From IMG/VR virus record IMGVR_UViG_3300044634_001013, positions 1 to 64,000 of that record: DNA of 64,000 bases. One strand, written 5' to 3'. The stretch is from a virus. Below, one piece after another: positions 55,529 to 62,350 of the stretch (position 1 is its first letter; each line of letters starts with the position of its first letter). The notes under the pieces were generated by a model that did not search any database, was not told where the DNA came from, and worked only from the letters and a program-made list of their open reading frames with translations. The position numbers were made by a program, and so were the translations under genes.

Positions 55529-55978
55529 ATGATAACGGATGAAGACTTTTATTATTTTCCTAATAAGGATCCAGACAGGCCAGCTATAGCTATAGCCTTT
55601 GGAATAAATGGTAAGGTTATATTAGATCTTCCAACTTATGTTGATTTCTATGATCTATTAATGGATGCTGATGAGGTTATAGGTAATAATGACGACTATA
55701 GTAATATTAGTTTAGTTAAAAATGGTAACCTATTGGCAAATATTCAGACATCGTCTTTTCTCGGCAGCCTTATTGCAAGTAGCCCAGACATATTAGAGAT
55801 ATATAGGCCACCAAATTTTGATCAATTACAGAAGAATCAGTCTGTTTCTTCTGGATGGCTATACGATGAAAACGGTGAATTTAGGTTACCTTATGAAGGA
55901 TGGGACACTGAAATGATTGATGGAATATATAATGTTGACCGTGAGCCACGCTATTTAGATTACTACACAGGAGAATAA
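55529..55978 (+). CDS. Acidic protein of unknown function, first of sugar-enzyme cassette
   Basis: A 149-residue acidic protein from a probably leaderless mRNA. 'ITDEDFYYFPNKDPDRPAIA' and 'DEVIGNNDDYSNISLVKNGN' are the clearest segments; the C-terminus 'DGIYNVDREPRYLDYYTGE' is Tyr/Asp-rich. No known family recognised. It directly abuts the zinc-ribbon gene and so may serve the same pathway. Confidence 0.55.
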   Translation: MITDEDFYYFPNKDPDRPAIAIAFGINGKVILDLPTYVDFYDLLMDADEVIGNNDDYSNISLVKNGNLLANIQTSSFLGSLIASSPDILEIYRPPNFDQLQKNQSVSSGWLYDENGEFRLPYEGWDTEMIDGIYNVDREPRYLDYYTGE

Positions 55979-56254
55979 ATGGGCAAAACACCTTTCGATA
56001 CCTGGAAAGAAAATAATCCAGACAAGACAATTATTCTTCAAAGAGAGCAAGAAAAAAATAAAAAGGTTAGGCCGTGGGACCTATTAGATCCGAGCAAACC
56101 AAGAGCTGAAAATGAATTGGCAGAGTTAAGATATTCAATATGTCTTGAGTGCCCGTCCTTGATAAAATTATCTAAGCAATGTAGAAAGTGTGGTTGTTTT
56201 ATGGATGCAAAAACTAAACTTCTAGGAGCTAGTTGTCCGATTGGTAAGTGGTAA
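55979..56254 (+). CDS. Small zinc-ribbon protein (DUF6171-like)
   Basis: A 91-residue protein starting at the base after the previous stop. The C-terminal half has Cys pairs 'ICLECPSL', 'KQCRKCGCFMDAKTKL' and 'SCPIGKW', a compact zinc-binding pattern known from conserved phage and bacterial proteins of no proven function. Overlaps the radical SAM gene by TAATG. A metal-binding partner or adaptor for the enzymes downstream is possible. Confidence 0.7.
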   Translation: MGKTPFDTWKENNPDKTIILQREQEKNKKVRPWDLLDPSKPRAENELAELRYSICLECPSLIKLSKQCRKCGCFMDAKTKLLGASCPIGKW

Positions 56255-57258
56255 TGTCATACTTTTATAAAATAGCTATGGCTCAAATTGATCCAAATGG
56301 ATTATGTAATTCTGGATGCTGGTTTTGCCCAGTGGCATATAGCCCAAACCCAGAATTTGCAAAAAAAAATATGCCTGTCGAACAACTTGAAAGTATAGTT
56401 AAGCAGCTACACGAAGGTAAAGGCACGTTTGTCTCAGACAATTTTAGTTTTATTTATACAGCGCATTATAATGAAGTCCTTCTCTATAAACATTTTAAAG
56501 AGATGCTTGACATATTTAGAAAATATAATTTTCAAACTATGGTTTTGACAAATGGTGTTCCTCTAACAAAAGAGCGAACAGATATAATTAAAGAATATCA
56601 AGATGTTGTATATGGAATTTGTTTTAATATTCCTTCGTCTGATGCAGAACTATGGGGTAAATATACAAACATGAACCCAAAGATTTTTGAAAAAGTAAAA
56701 GCTAATATTGCATATGCTATAGAACAATTGCCAGAAATGCATAAAAATAAAACAATGTCTATTCAGGTAAACGGAGTTAATCAGGCTTCTTTAATTGAAA
56801 ACGGTGGCTGGATTAAAATGATGGAAAATGCTCCAGAAATTGATTTAGATGTAGTTGAAGGGGATCTAGCTAAACAGGTTAAGGGCTTTAAAGAACTTTT
56901 TCCTGGATTACAGGTTTACGAAATGGCTAGCTTAATTGATAGAGCTGGGCATCTAGACAAGCATAATGTAATAACAAATATTCACGCTATAGAAAAATAT
57001 TCTAAAATTGATGATAATAAAAGAGTAGTAAAGTGTGGAAATGGTAGAGAGACTGGCGGAAGACCAAACGGTTGGATTCATGTTAATGCTAACGGTGATC
57101 TTTTTATATGCTGTAATGACTATGACTTTGAAACCATATTCGGTAACATAAATGAAAAGCCTATAAAGGATATATGGATGAGCCTTGACCATAAGCTAGC
57201 TATTGCAAAAGCATATAAAACTTTATGTACGACATGCTCGGCAGCGATCTGGGCCTAA
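56254..57258 (+). CDS. Radical SAM enzyme with SPASM-type C-terminus
   Basis: A 334-residue protein; the start is ATG 56254 in overlap with the previous stop (a GTG at 56248 is possible). C18, C22 and C25 in 'GLCNSGCWFCP' are the CX3CX2C cluster that binds the radical SAM [4Fe-4S]. The C-terminal 90 residues have further Cys ('VKCGNGRE', 'GDLFICCNDYDFETIFGNI', 'CTTCSAAIW'), the SPASM/twitch pattern of auxiliary iron-sulphur clusters. SPASM enzymes modify peptides or sugars. Substrate here unknown. Placed between the zinc-ribbon gene and a glycosyltransferase. Confidence 0.86.
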   Translation: MSYFYKIAMAQIDPNGLCNSGCWFCPVAYSPNPEFAKKNMPVEQLESIVKQLHEGKGTFVSDNFSFIYTAHYNEVLLYKHFKEMLDIFRKYNFQTMVLTNGVPLTKERTDIIKEYQDVVYGICFNIPSSDAELWGKYTNMNPKIFEKVKANIAYAIEQLPEMHKNKTMSIQVNGVNQASLIENGGWIKMMENAPEIDLDVVEGDLAKQVKGFKELFPGLQVYEMASLIDRAGHLDKHNVITNIHAIEKYSKIDDNKRVVKCGNGRETGGRPNGWIHVNANGDLFICCNDYDFETIFGNINEKPIKDIWMSLDHKLAIAKAYKTLCTTCSAAIWA

Positions 57259-58158
57259 ATGACTAGTATATTTATACAGATAGCATCCTATCACGATTTT
57301 GAGCTACCAAGAACTATTCAAGATGCTATAAATAAAAGCTCAGGTGAAAATCAAATAAATTTTGGGATACATCATTGTTATATAAATAAAGATGAGATAA
57401 ACCTGCCAAATTTAAGTAATGTTAAGTATTTTAAATCTAAGTCCCCAGAAAATATTGGCTTAGGAATTAGCAGGTTGCTGGCTCATAATTTTTATGACGG
57501 AGAAGACTATTACTATCAAGTAGATGCCCACTCAAGATTCGTAAAAGACTGGGATAAAAAATTAATTAGAGATGTAAGAAACTACCAGGCATTTGGAATA
57601 GAAAAGCCAGTTATCACAGCCTATCCAATGGTGTATAGTTATTCTAATAAAGAACTTAAGCTTTATCCTGGCGGTGGAGTTACAGAAATATCTTTTCATG
57701 AGAATGTTCAGCAGTTTAAGGCTTCAAGGATACCGTCACAAACTGCGATTGCAAACAGAGAAAATAATATATTTACTAAATCTGTTTCTGGTGGAAATAT
57801 ATTTACAGTTGGAGGATTTATAGAGCCAAACCCAGATATTGCTTTTTATGGAGAAGAAATATTTATTGCTGCCAGAGCATTTACAAATGGATTTGATTTA
57901 ATGGTTCCATCAGAAGAAACACTTTACCACCTATATTATTCCGACGACCTTGACCCATCAAATCATAGAAGATTAATATGGAAAGACTATCCAGATCAAT
58001 TTAATATAATGGATGAAAAATCTAAAAATATAATTTATAATACTCTTTCTCAGGGTTTGGTCGGAGACCTGCTTTTGGGAAGCGAAAGAACAATACAGGA
58101 GTATTCAGATTTTACTGGGTTAAATTTTGAAACAGGAGAAGTTACAGTAGATGATTAA
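57259..58158 (+). CDS. GlcNAc-transferase-like glycosyltransferase (PF11397 type)
   Basis: A 299-residue GT-A enzyme beginning at the base after the previous stop. 'IFIQIASYHDFELPRTIQDA' and 'INFGIHHCYINKDE' start the fold; 'YYYQVDAHSRFVKDWDKKL' has the D-x-H-x-R variant DXD motif; 'GGNIFTVGGFIEPNPD' then 'FYGEEIFIAARAF' holds the acceptor-side acidic residues. The family includes the Skp1 (hydroxyproline) GlcNAc-transferase, so a protein hydroxyl acceptor is plausible. The gene overlaps the epimerase by 8 bases. Confidence 0.85.
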   Translation: MTSIFIQIASYHDFELPRTIQDAINKSSGENQINFGIHHCYINKDEINLPNLSNVKYFKSKSPENIGLGISRLLAHNFYDGEDYYYQVDAHSRFVKDWDKKLIRDVRNYQAFGIEKPVITAYPMVYSYSNKELKLYPGGGVTEISFHENVQQFKASRIPSQTAIANRENNIFTKSVSGGNIFTVGGFIEPNPDIAFYGEEIFIAARAFTNGFDLMVPSEETLYHLYYSDDLDPSNHRRLIWKDYPDQFNIMDEKSKNIIYNTLSQGLVGDLLLGSERTIQEYSDFTGLNFETGEVTVDD

Positions 58159-58978
58159 CCTTTTGGTCACTGGATCATCTGGATATATCGGGTCTGCTAC
58201 AGTAGAGTATCTAAGTCATTCAGAATTTAATGTTTTTGAAATAGATATTGATGGTGAGTTTAATCTGTTAGACTTTAATCAGCTTAAATCTTTTTTTTAT
58301 AAAAACAATATAGAAATAGTTTTACATCTGGCTGCCTTTAAAAGTATTCCAGATTCAAAAAACAACCCAATAAAATACCTGCACAACAATGTATCTTCCT
58401 CATTAAATTTAATTGCAGTGTGTGAAGATCTAGACATACCAATTTTAAATGCTTCAAGTGCTTCTGTTTACAATGACACAAACCCTTATTCACAGAGTAA
58501 GATTCTGGTAGAAAAGTTTTTAGATCAGAGCAGATTGAGATATATAAATCTAAGATATTTTAATATTGGTGGCCTGATGGAAAAGCCAAATAGTAGGCAG
58601 GTGTCCAATATTTTTGACATCATAAGAGCTAAGTATTTAAATAATGAAGAGTTTATTGTTAATGCTGCAGACTCTATAAGAAACTATACTCATGTAAAGG
58701 ATATTGCTAGATTTAATGTTAAGTGTCTAAGAGATTTACTTAAAAACAACTGTAGGAAAACTATGGATGTTTATACCAATAACTCCGCCTCAGTTGAGGA
58801 TCTTTTGGCCATATATGAGTCTAAAGGGGTTTCTTTAAGGTACGCCTTGGACCACACACAAAAGCCACAGGAGCCTGTTCTGCCAAAAGGGGAGGGCCTT
58901 ATAGTAGATTCACTTAGCCTAGATGATATAATAGAATCAGAAATTAAGTACGGAATAAGACTAGATAATAGAATATAA
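58151..58978 (+). CDS. NAD-dependent nucleotide-sugar epimerase (GalE-like, short)
   Basis: A 275-residue short-chain epimerase. 'TGSSGYIGSA' (residues 7-16) binds NAD; 'VLHLAAFKSIPDS' and 'NASSASVYND' hold the catalytic Ser region; Y113 and K117 in 'NPYSQSKILVEKF' are the YxxxK pair; 'LRYFNIGG' follows. It is about 60 residues shorter than usual GalE (about 335), with the missing part in the C-terminal substrate domain. Probably makes a UDP-sugar (for example UDP-Gal) for the transferase next to it. Exact sugar unknown. Confidence 0.86.
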   Translation: MINLLVTGSSGYIGSATVEYLSHSEFNVFEIDIDGEFNLLDFNQLKSFFYKNNIEIVLHLAAFKSIPDSKNNPIKYLHNNVSSSLNLIAVCEDLDIPILNASSASVYNDTNPYSQSKILVEKFLDQSRLRYINLRYFNIGGLMEKPNSRQVSNIFDIIRAKYLNNEEFIVNAADSIRNYTHVKDIARFNVKCLRDLLKNNCRKTMDVYTNNSASVEDLLAIYESKGVSLRYALDHTQKPQEPVLPKGEGLIVDSLSLDDIIESEIKYGIRLDNRI

Positions 58979-58981
58979 AAA

Positions 58982-58990
58982 TGCTATAAT
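58982..58990 (+). promoter_or_regulatory. Extended -10 promoter TGCTATAAT
   Basis: TGC with perfect TATAAT, the third identical copy (19755, 31835). A weak TAGATA lies 17 bases upstream. It is followed by AGGAGG and the ATG at 59008. Confidence 0.65.
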
Positions 58991-59007
58991 AGTGAAAGGA
59001 GGATGAC

Positions 59008-59229
59008 ATGCCAACACAGATATTGACAGATGACGAAAAAATTATTATTATTAATCAGCACGTAAGAACTCTAGAGTATTCTCTATATAATATAGAACTA
59101 GATATTCTAGAAGCAGAGGCTGATGATACACCAGATGCAGCGCTTATTGCTGGTAAGACAGCAGCACTTGCTGAGGTTCAGAGAAAGATCGATGCCCTAA
59201 ATGCAGAAAAGACTGCTTTAGAGGTTTAA
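59008..59229 (+). CDS. Small helical conserved phage protein
   Basis: A 73-residue protein with AGGAGG before ATG. 'PTQILTDDEKIIIINQHVRT' then 'LEYSLYNIELDILEAEADD', 'PDAALIAGKTAALAEVQRKI' form two long helices with heptads. Similar proteins occur in structural regions of cyanophages and related phages. Role unknown; perhaps a virion or assembly coiled coil. Confidence 0.65.
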   Translation: MPTQILTDDEKIIIINQHVRTLEYSLYNIELDILEAEADDTPDAALIAGKTAALAEVQRKIDALNAEKTALEV

Positions 59230-59245
59230 TAGAAAAGGATATAAC

Positions 59246-59428
59246 ATGGCAGAAAAAGCAGAGCTAATTATTACAGCCCTACAACAGCGTATTGGAGAGA
59301 TTGTTTCAAACTATGAGACTCAAGTTGCAATTTTGCGGGCAGAAATTACAAAGCTTATGGAAGAGAAAGAAGCCAAAGTTGAAGCTGTTCAAGAGTACTC
59401 AGAACATCTTAATAACATCACCAACTAA
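59246..59428 (+). CDS. Small coiled-coil protein
   Basis: A 60-residue, almost fully helical protein ('AELIITALQQRIGEIVSNYE', 'TQVAILRAEITKLMEEKEAK') of a kind found in actinophages beside the previous protein's family. The stop at 59426 lies where the next reading frame opens without a start codon, so the two may be joined or coupled. AAAGGA before the ATG. Confidence 0.62.
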   Translation: MAEKAELIITALQQRIGEIVSNYETQVAILRAEITKLMEEKEAKVEAVQEYSEHLNNITN

Positions 59429-59777
59429 TTTTCCTTCTGGCATTGCGGTAAAAACAGACAAGTCTGTTTATTGGATTAAAGATGGAAAAAGATTTAAACT
59501 GATTTCAGATAAAGCCTCAAGGTCTTGGGGCTTTACAACAGTTTATGCAACAGAAGATGCTTTATCAGGTATGAAGATAGCTGGTAAGCTGGGTTTCAGA
59601 GACGGAACCTTGATTAAAAACATAGCAGATGGTAAGATGTATTTAATCTCACAAAATAAGCGTAGGCATATCGTTGATCCAGAAGTATTTAATAAGTATG
59701 GTCTAGATAGATCTATTACTTTAGAAGTCAGTGAGTCTGAAACAAATATGCACGACCTAGGAGAAAGCCTACAATGA
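59406..59777 (+). CDS. Hypothetical 'DGK-YLI' repeat protein, start unresolved
   Basis: The conserved part runs 'NFPSGIAVKTDKSVYWIKDG', 'KRFKLISDKASRSWGFTTV', 'LSGMKIAGKLGFRDGTLI', 'ADGKMYLISQNKRRHIV', a two-copy small beta repeat of unknown function in phages and bacteria. No ATG, GTG or TTG lies at its natural beginning (59420-59450). Options are a TTG/ATG far upstream inside the coiled-coil gene (59292 or 59313), which adds about 40 unrelated basic residues; a rare ATA/ATT start; or a +1 shift at the upstream stop. I mark from 59406, the first clearly non-overlapping codons. Overlaps the next gene by 4 bases. Confidence 0.55.
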   Translation: MLITSPTNFPSGIAVKTDKSVYWIKDGKRFKLISDKASRSWGFTTVYATEDALSGMKIAGKLGFRDGTLIKNIADGKMYLISQNKRRHIVDPEVFNKYGLDRSITLEVSESETNMHDLGESLQ

Positions 59778-60214
59778 CAACAAACGAGTTTATTCCAGTA
59801 GTATTTAATGATGGCGAACCTTTGGATCCCACAAAATTAAATAATCTGGTAAAGAATGTAAACAACGTATACCAGTCAGCCTCCCTGGCGAACCAAACAA
59901 ATTCAGATGGCACGAAGCTAAGCACTCCAGTAATTTTTACTGGGCGTGTTAAGTTTTCTGGAGTAAAGAGCGGAACAATCGTTTCAGATACAATTAACTT
60001 TGGTCAACTTTTTAATGATGATGAGTTAAAGGCTGGTAAGGTTTATGTTTCACTTGGAGTAAGAGCTGCAATAAGTGCAAAGGATGCAATTAGTGCATCT
60101 ATTTCTGGAGCAACAACAACAACTCCTAAGATTTATTGTGCATATGATGGTGATGGAACAAGCCCTAATATTAATATAGATGTGATTGCAGTTTGCATGA
60201 GAGAAGTAGTATAG
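59774..60214 (+). CDS. Small virion-like beta protein
   Basis: A 146-residue protein overlapping the gene before by ATGA. 'EFIPVVFNDGEPLDPTKLNN' then 'KNVNNVYQSASLANQTNSDG' and a C-terminal beta domain 'PKIYCAYDGDGTSPNINIDV' suggest a small trimeric capsid- or tail-decorating protein; the N-terminal segment ('FNDGEPLDP.KLN.L..N') occurs at the start of phage fibre-type proteins. Last gene before a terminator. Confidence 0.6.
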   Translation: MTTNEFIPVVFNDGEPLDPTKLNNLVKNVNNVYQSASLANQTNSDGTKLSTPVIFTGRVKFSGVKSGTIVSDTINFGQLFNDDELKAGKVYVSLGVRAAISAKDAISASISGATTTTPKIYCAYDGDGTSPNINIDVIAVCMREVV

Positions 60215-60218
60215 TCTA

Positions 60219-60246
60219 TTGACAACCCAATAAAATATGTTACAAT
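60219..60246 (+). promoter_or_regulatory. Promoter TTGACA-16-TACAAT at start of early-type region
   Basis: Perfect TTGACA (60219-60224) and TGT-TACAAT (60241-60246), spacer 16. The -10 lies inside an inverted repeat, and a terminator follows only about 15 bases after the expected start point. Confidence 0.6.
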
Positions 60247-60257
60247 TAAGTTGTAAC
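60239..60257. promoter_or_regulatory. 7-bp inverted repeat over the -10, operator candidate
   Basis: GTTACAA-TTAAG-TTGTAAC, a perfect 7-bp dyad with 5-base spacer covering the -10 and start point. This is the usual place for a repressor site. The HTH protein at 61233 is a candidate binder. Confidence 0.5.
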
Positions 60258-60260
60258 ATC

Positions 60261-60286
60261 AAAGTCACGCCTTCGTGACTTTTTTC
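60261..60286 (+). terminator. Rho-independent terminator
   Basis: AAAGTCACG and CGTGACTTT form a 9-bp stem around CCTT, followed by TTT. It ends the upstream late genes, but it also lies directly downstream of the promoter at 60219, so it could act as an attenuator for the replication genes. Confidence 0.88.
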
Positions 60287-60301
60287 GTATTAAGGTAAAT
60301 A

Positions 60302-61102
60302 ATGAGTAACGATTTAAAGTGGATGCTATCATCCGATCAGCAGTTTCCGTACCAAGATGATAAGATGATTGCTTTATGGTTTAAGGTTATGAAATGGTTT
60401 AAGCCAGATGTTGTTGACTATTTAGGAGACACGGACGATCAGGCATGCTATAGTAAATATACTGAAGGTCGTTCTGCGGAGTTTCTAAATTATCATAAGA
60501 CAGAAAGTGGCGACCTCATTGTTCCAATGATGCGACACGAAGCAAAAGGCGCAAGAGATTTTTATACAAAGACCAGAGAGATGCTACCAGATGCCCAGTT
60601 GTTTTCAGCTTTAGGAAACCATGACATCAGAGTATTTAATTACGTAGATGCAAAGCTTCCAGAATATATTAAAGAGGTTACACCAGAATCACTTTGGAGC
60701 CTTGACTCATTGGGATACGAGTACATTTATTATAATGAGCTTCCTAAGCGTCGCTTCGGAGACATTCACGTACACCATGGGCTGTCAGTTTCTGCAACGG
60801 GTGCCGTAAGAAAAGATATGGAAGATCTTCAAGTATCTTTAATTCGTGGACACTCACATAGAATTGCTTCACATATGGTAACATATGAACTAAGAAACAA
60901 CGGAGACGGAGAGACTTTGCGTGGTTATGAAATTGGACACATGTGTGATGAAAAAAGTGATGGCATGAAGTATAGCCAACATCACGACTGGCAAAAGGGA
61001 TTTGCAATTGCACATATTGTAAATGATTATCCACATATTCAAATGATACATGTATCTCCAGACTACTCCTGCGTAGTAGACGGAAAGGTATTTACTTTAT
61101 AA
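60302..61102 (+). CDS. Metallophosphoesterase
   Basis: A 266-residue calcineurin-like phosphoesterase. The motif set is 'SSDQQFP' (residues 10-16, D-x-Q in place of the usual D-x-H, common in phage members), 'GDTDD' (42-46), 'GNHD' (105-108), 'HVHHG' (156-160) and 'GHSHR' (183-187), giving a two-metal site. Such enzymes cut phosphodiesters or phosphomonoesters in nucleotides or nucleic acids; the substrate is unknown. First gene of the replication-type region. Confidence 0.9.
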   Translation: MSNDLKWMLSSDQQFPYQDDKMIALWFKVMKWFKPDVVDYLGDTDDQACYSKYTEGRSAEFLNYHKTESGDLIVPMMRHEAKGARDFYTKTREMLPDAQLFSALGNHDIRVFNYVDAKLPEYIKEVTPESLWSLDSLGYEYIYYNELPKRRFGDIHVHHGLSVSATGAVRKDMEDLQVSLIRGHSHRIASHMVTYELRNNGDGETLRGYEIGHMCDEKSDGMKYSQHHDWQKGFAIAHIVNDYPHIQMIHVSPDYSCVVDGKVFTL

Positions 61103-61287
61103 TGTGGTGTGCAAAGTGCGGTGGAAGAGTTTTTGTAGATAGAGTATTTTCACAAAAACTTCATGTAGAAGTGTTTTGTATTTTATGCGGAAAAAGAAGT
61201 ATGATCAACAAAGAAACGAGTGCTTTCGGTAAATGGCTAGAAAACAAAGAAACGATAAACTCAAAAAACTACGGTATTTCTTCTTAA
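61102..61287 (+). CDS. Small zinc-ribbon protein
   Basis: A 61-residue protein in TAATG overlap with the phosphoesterase. Two Cys pairs, 'WCAKCGGRVF' and 'VFCILCGKRS', 16 residues apart, form a zinc ribbon, followed by a Lys-rich tail. DNA or RNA binding is likely for this shape. Its end overlaps the next gene by 55 bases. Confidence 0.72.
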   Translation: MWCAKCGGRVFVDRVFSQKLHVEVFCILCGKRSMINKETSAFGKWLENKETINSKNYGISS

Positions 61288-61718
61288 ACGATAAGATACA
61301 TAAAGTAATTAGATCTTCTAGGTCTAAGGACGAGCTGGTTGCTTGGTGTTATCCAGATAGGAAAAGAGTTTTATATTCCTATTCCCAGGTAAGTAAGTAT
61401 ATGGAAAACGCATTTACTTTGGTAGAAGTTGCATCTATGTTAAATAAGCATAGAGTAACTATACAAGAATATATCATTCAGGGTAAAATTAAAACTCCTC
61501 AAAGAGTCTATCCTATTAGTAATCCTGATCATGAAAATTGGCATAAGTATATGTTTAAAGAATCTGATATATTAGATCTACATCAATATATATTGGATGC
61601 TGGGCACTCAAGCGAAATTCCATCAAGAAGCGAGCTTCAGGCCCTTCTCAAACACAACTTAATATTGTATACTAAGACAGAAGAAGGAAAGTTTGTACCT
61701 GTATGGAAGGCGGAGTAG
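61233..61718 (+). CDS. Helix-turn-helix DNA-binding protein
   Basis: A 161-residue basic protein. Residues about 64-90 ('FTLVEVASMLNKHRVTIQEY' then 'IIQGKIKTPQRV') are a MerR/excisionase-type winged HTH, followed by 'YMFKESDILDLHQYI'. The basic N-terminus starts inside the zinc-ribbon gene (ATG 61233). It may be the regulator of the dyads in this window or a replication-origin binder; which one is not visible. Confidence 0.76.
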   Translation: MARKQRNDKLKKLRYFFLNDKIHKVIRSSRSKDELVAWCYPDRKRVLYSYSQVSKYMENAFTLVEVASMLNKHRVTIQEYIIQGKIKTPQRVYPISNPDHENWHKYMFKESDILDLHQYILDAGHSSEIPSRSELQALLKHNLILYTKTEEGKFVPVWKAE

Positions 61719-61831
61719 TGGAAAAGGGAAGAGTAGTAGTTTGTGATATATGCAAAAAGGATGTTGTTGTACGTTGGGGTATTTTCGCTAACGATACATT
61801 GTCAAGGCACAAGAAGGCGGAGCATAAGTAA
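61718..61831 (+). CDS. Mini C2H2-type zinc-finger protein (37 aa)
   Basis: A 37-residue frame beginning at GTG in a TAGTG overlap and ending in TAATG overlap, with GGCGGAG just upstream. It has 'VCDICKKD' and 'LSRHKKAEHK': C9, C12, H31 and H36, spacing C-x2-C-x18-H-x4-H, an almost classical C2H2 finger. Exact packing between two coupled genes supports it as real. Role unknown; nucleic-acid or protein binding is likely. Confidence 0.68.
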   Translation: MEKGRVVVCDICKKDVVVRWGIFANDTLSRHKKAEHK

Positions 61832-62037
61832 TGTCAGAAACTAGAGTTAAAGTTGACCTATCATTTACACGTAACTTAGGAAACTATGAAAGCATTAAGA
61901 TTGGCATCGGCGTTGAAGACGATGTCCGTCAAGGCGAAAACGTAGATACTGCAACAGAGAGAGTCTATGCTTTTGTAGAAAACAAATTAATTGAAAAGAC
62001 ACGTGAAGTAGAAGAAGAGCTAAAGCGTGGCAAGTGA
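61831..62037 (+). CDS. Conserved small phage protein near helicase
   Basis: A 68-residue acidic protein ('RVKVDLSFTRNLGNYESIKI', 'GIGVEDDVRQGENVDTATER', 'VYAFVENKLIEKTREVEEEL'). The 'RNLGNYE...IGIG' signature is common in phage and mobile-element genes near replication functions, with no proven role. Overlaps both neighbours. Confidence 0.65.
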   Translation: MSETRVKVDLSFTRNLGNYESIKIGIGVEDDVRQGENVDTATERVYAFVENKLIEKTREVEEELKRGK

Positions 62038-62350
62038 CAAGCAGCCTTATGTACTTATAAGCCTTTATCAATCTTTGTATAAAGAAAAGTATGGCAGGGT
62101 TCCAACCATGAATAAGTTCCGTGAAAAATGGGCAATGCAAGACGTGATTGACAGCGTAGGTTTTGACCGAGCTAAAGATCTTTTGGTATACTACTTTAGC
62201 CTTAATAAAAATGGACATCCGTTACAGTTCTTCTTCTATAACTTTGATAAGATGGATGCACTAAAGATTGAGATAGAGCGAGATAAAGAAAAGCGTCGTT
62301 TGTTACTAGAAGAAACGAAGAAGATGGTTGAAGAAGGCGGAATAGCATGA
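62027..62350 (+). CDS. Small replication-region protein, possible helicase partner
   Basis: A 107-residue protein starting at GTG inside the gene before and overlapping the helicase start by ATGA. 'YVLISLYQSLYKEKYGRVPT' and 'KWAMQDVIDSVGFDRAKDLL' form helices, the end is very charged. Placement right before a DnaB-type helicase fits a loader or accessory subunit; there is no ATPase motif. Confidence 0.6.
   Translation: MASDKQPYVLISLYQSLYKEKYGRVPTMNKFREKWAMQDVIDSVGFDRAKDLLVYYFSLNKNGHPLQFFFYNFDKMDALKIEIERDKEKRRLLLEETKKMVEEGGIA

Noticed and set aside
56953-57192. Cys/Ile-rich - strand open frame inside the radical SAM gene
   Set aside because: Complement of AT-rich coding sequence with no start signals; the + gene is strongly supported.
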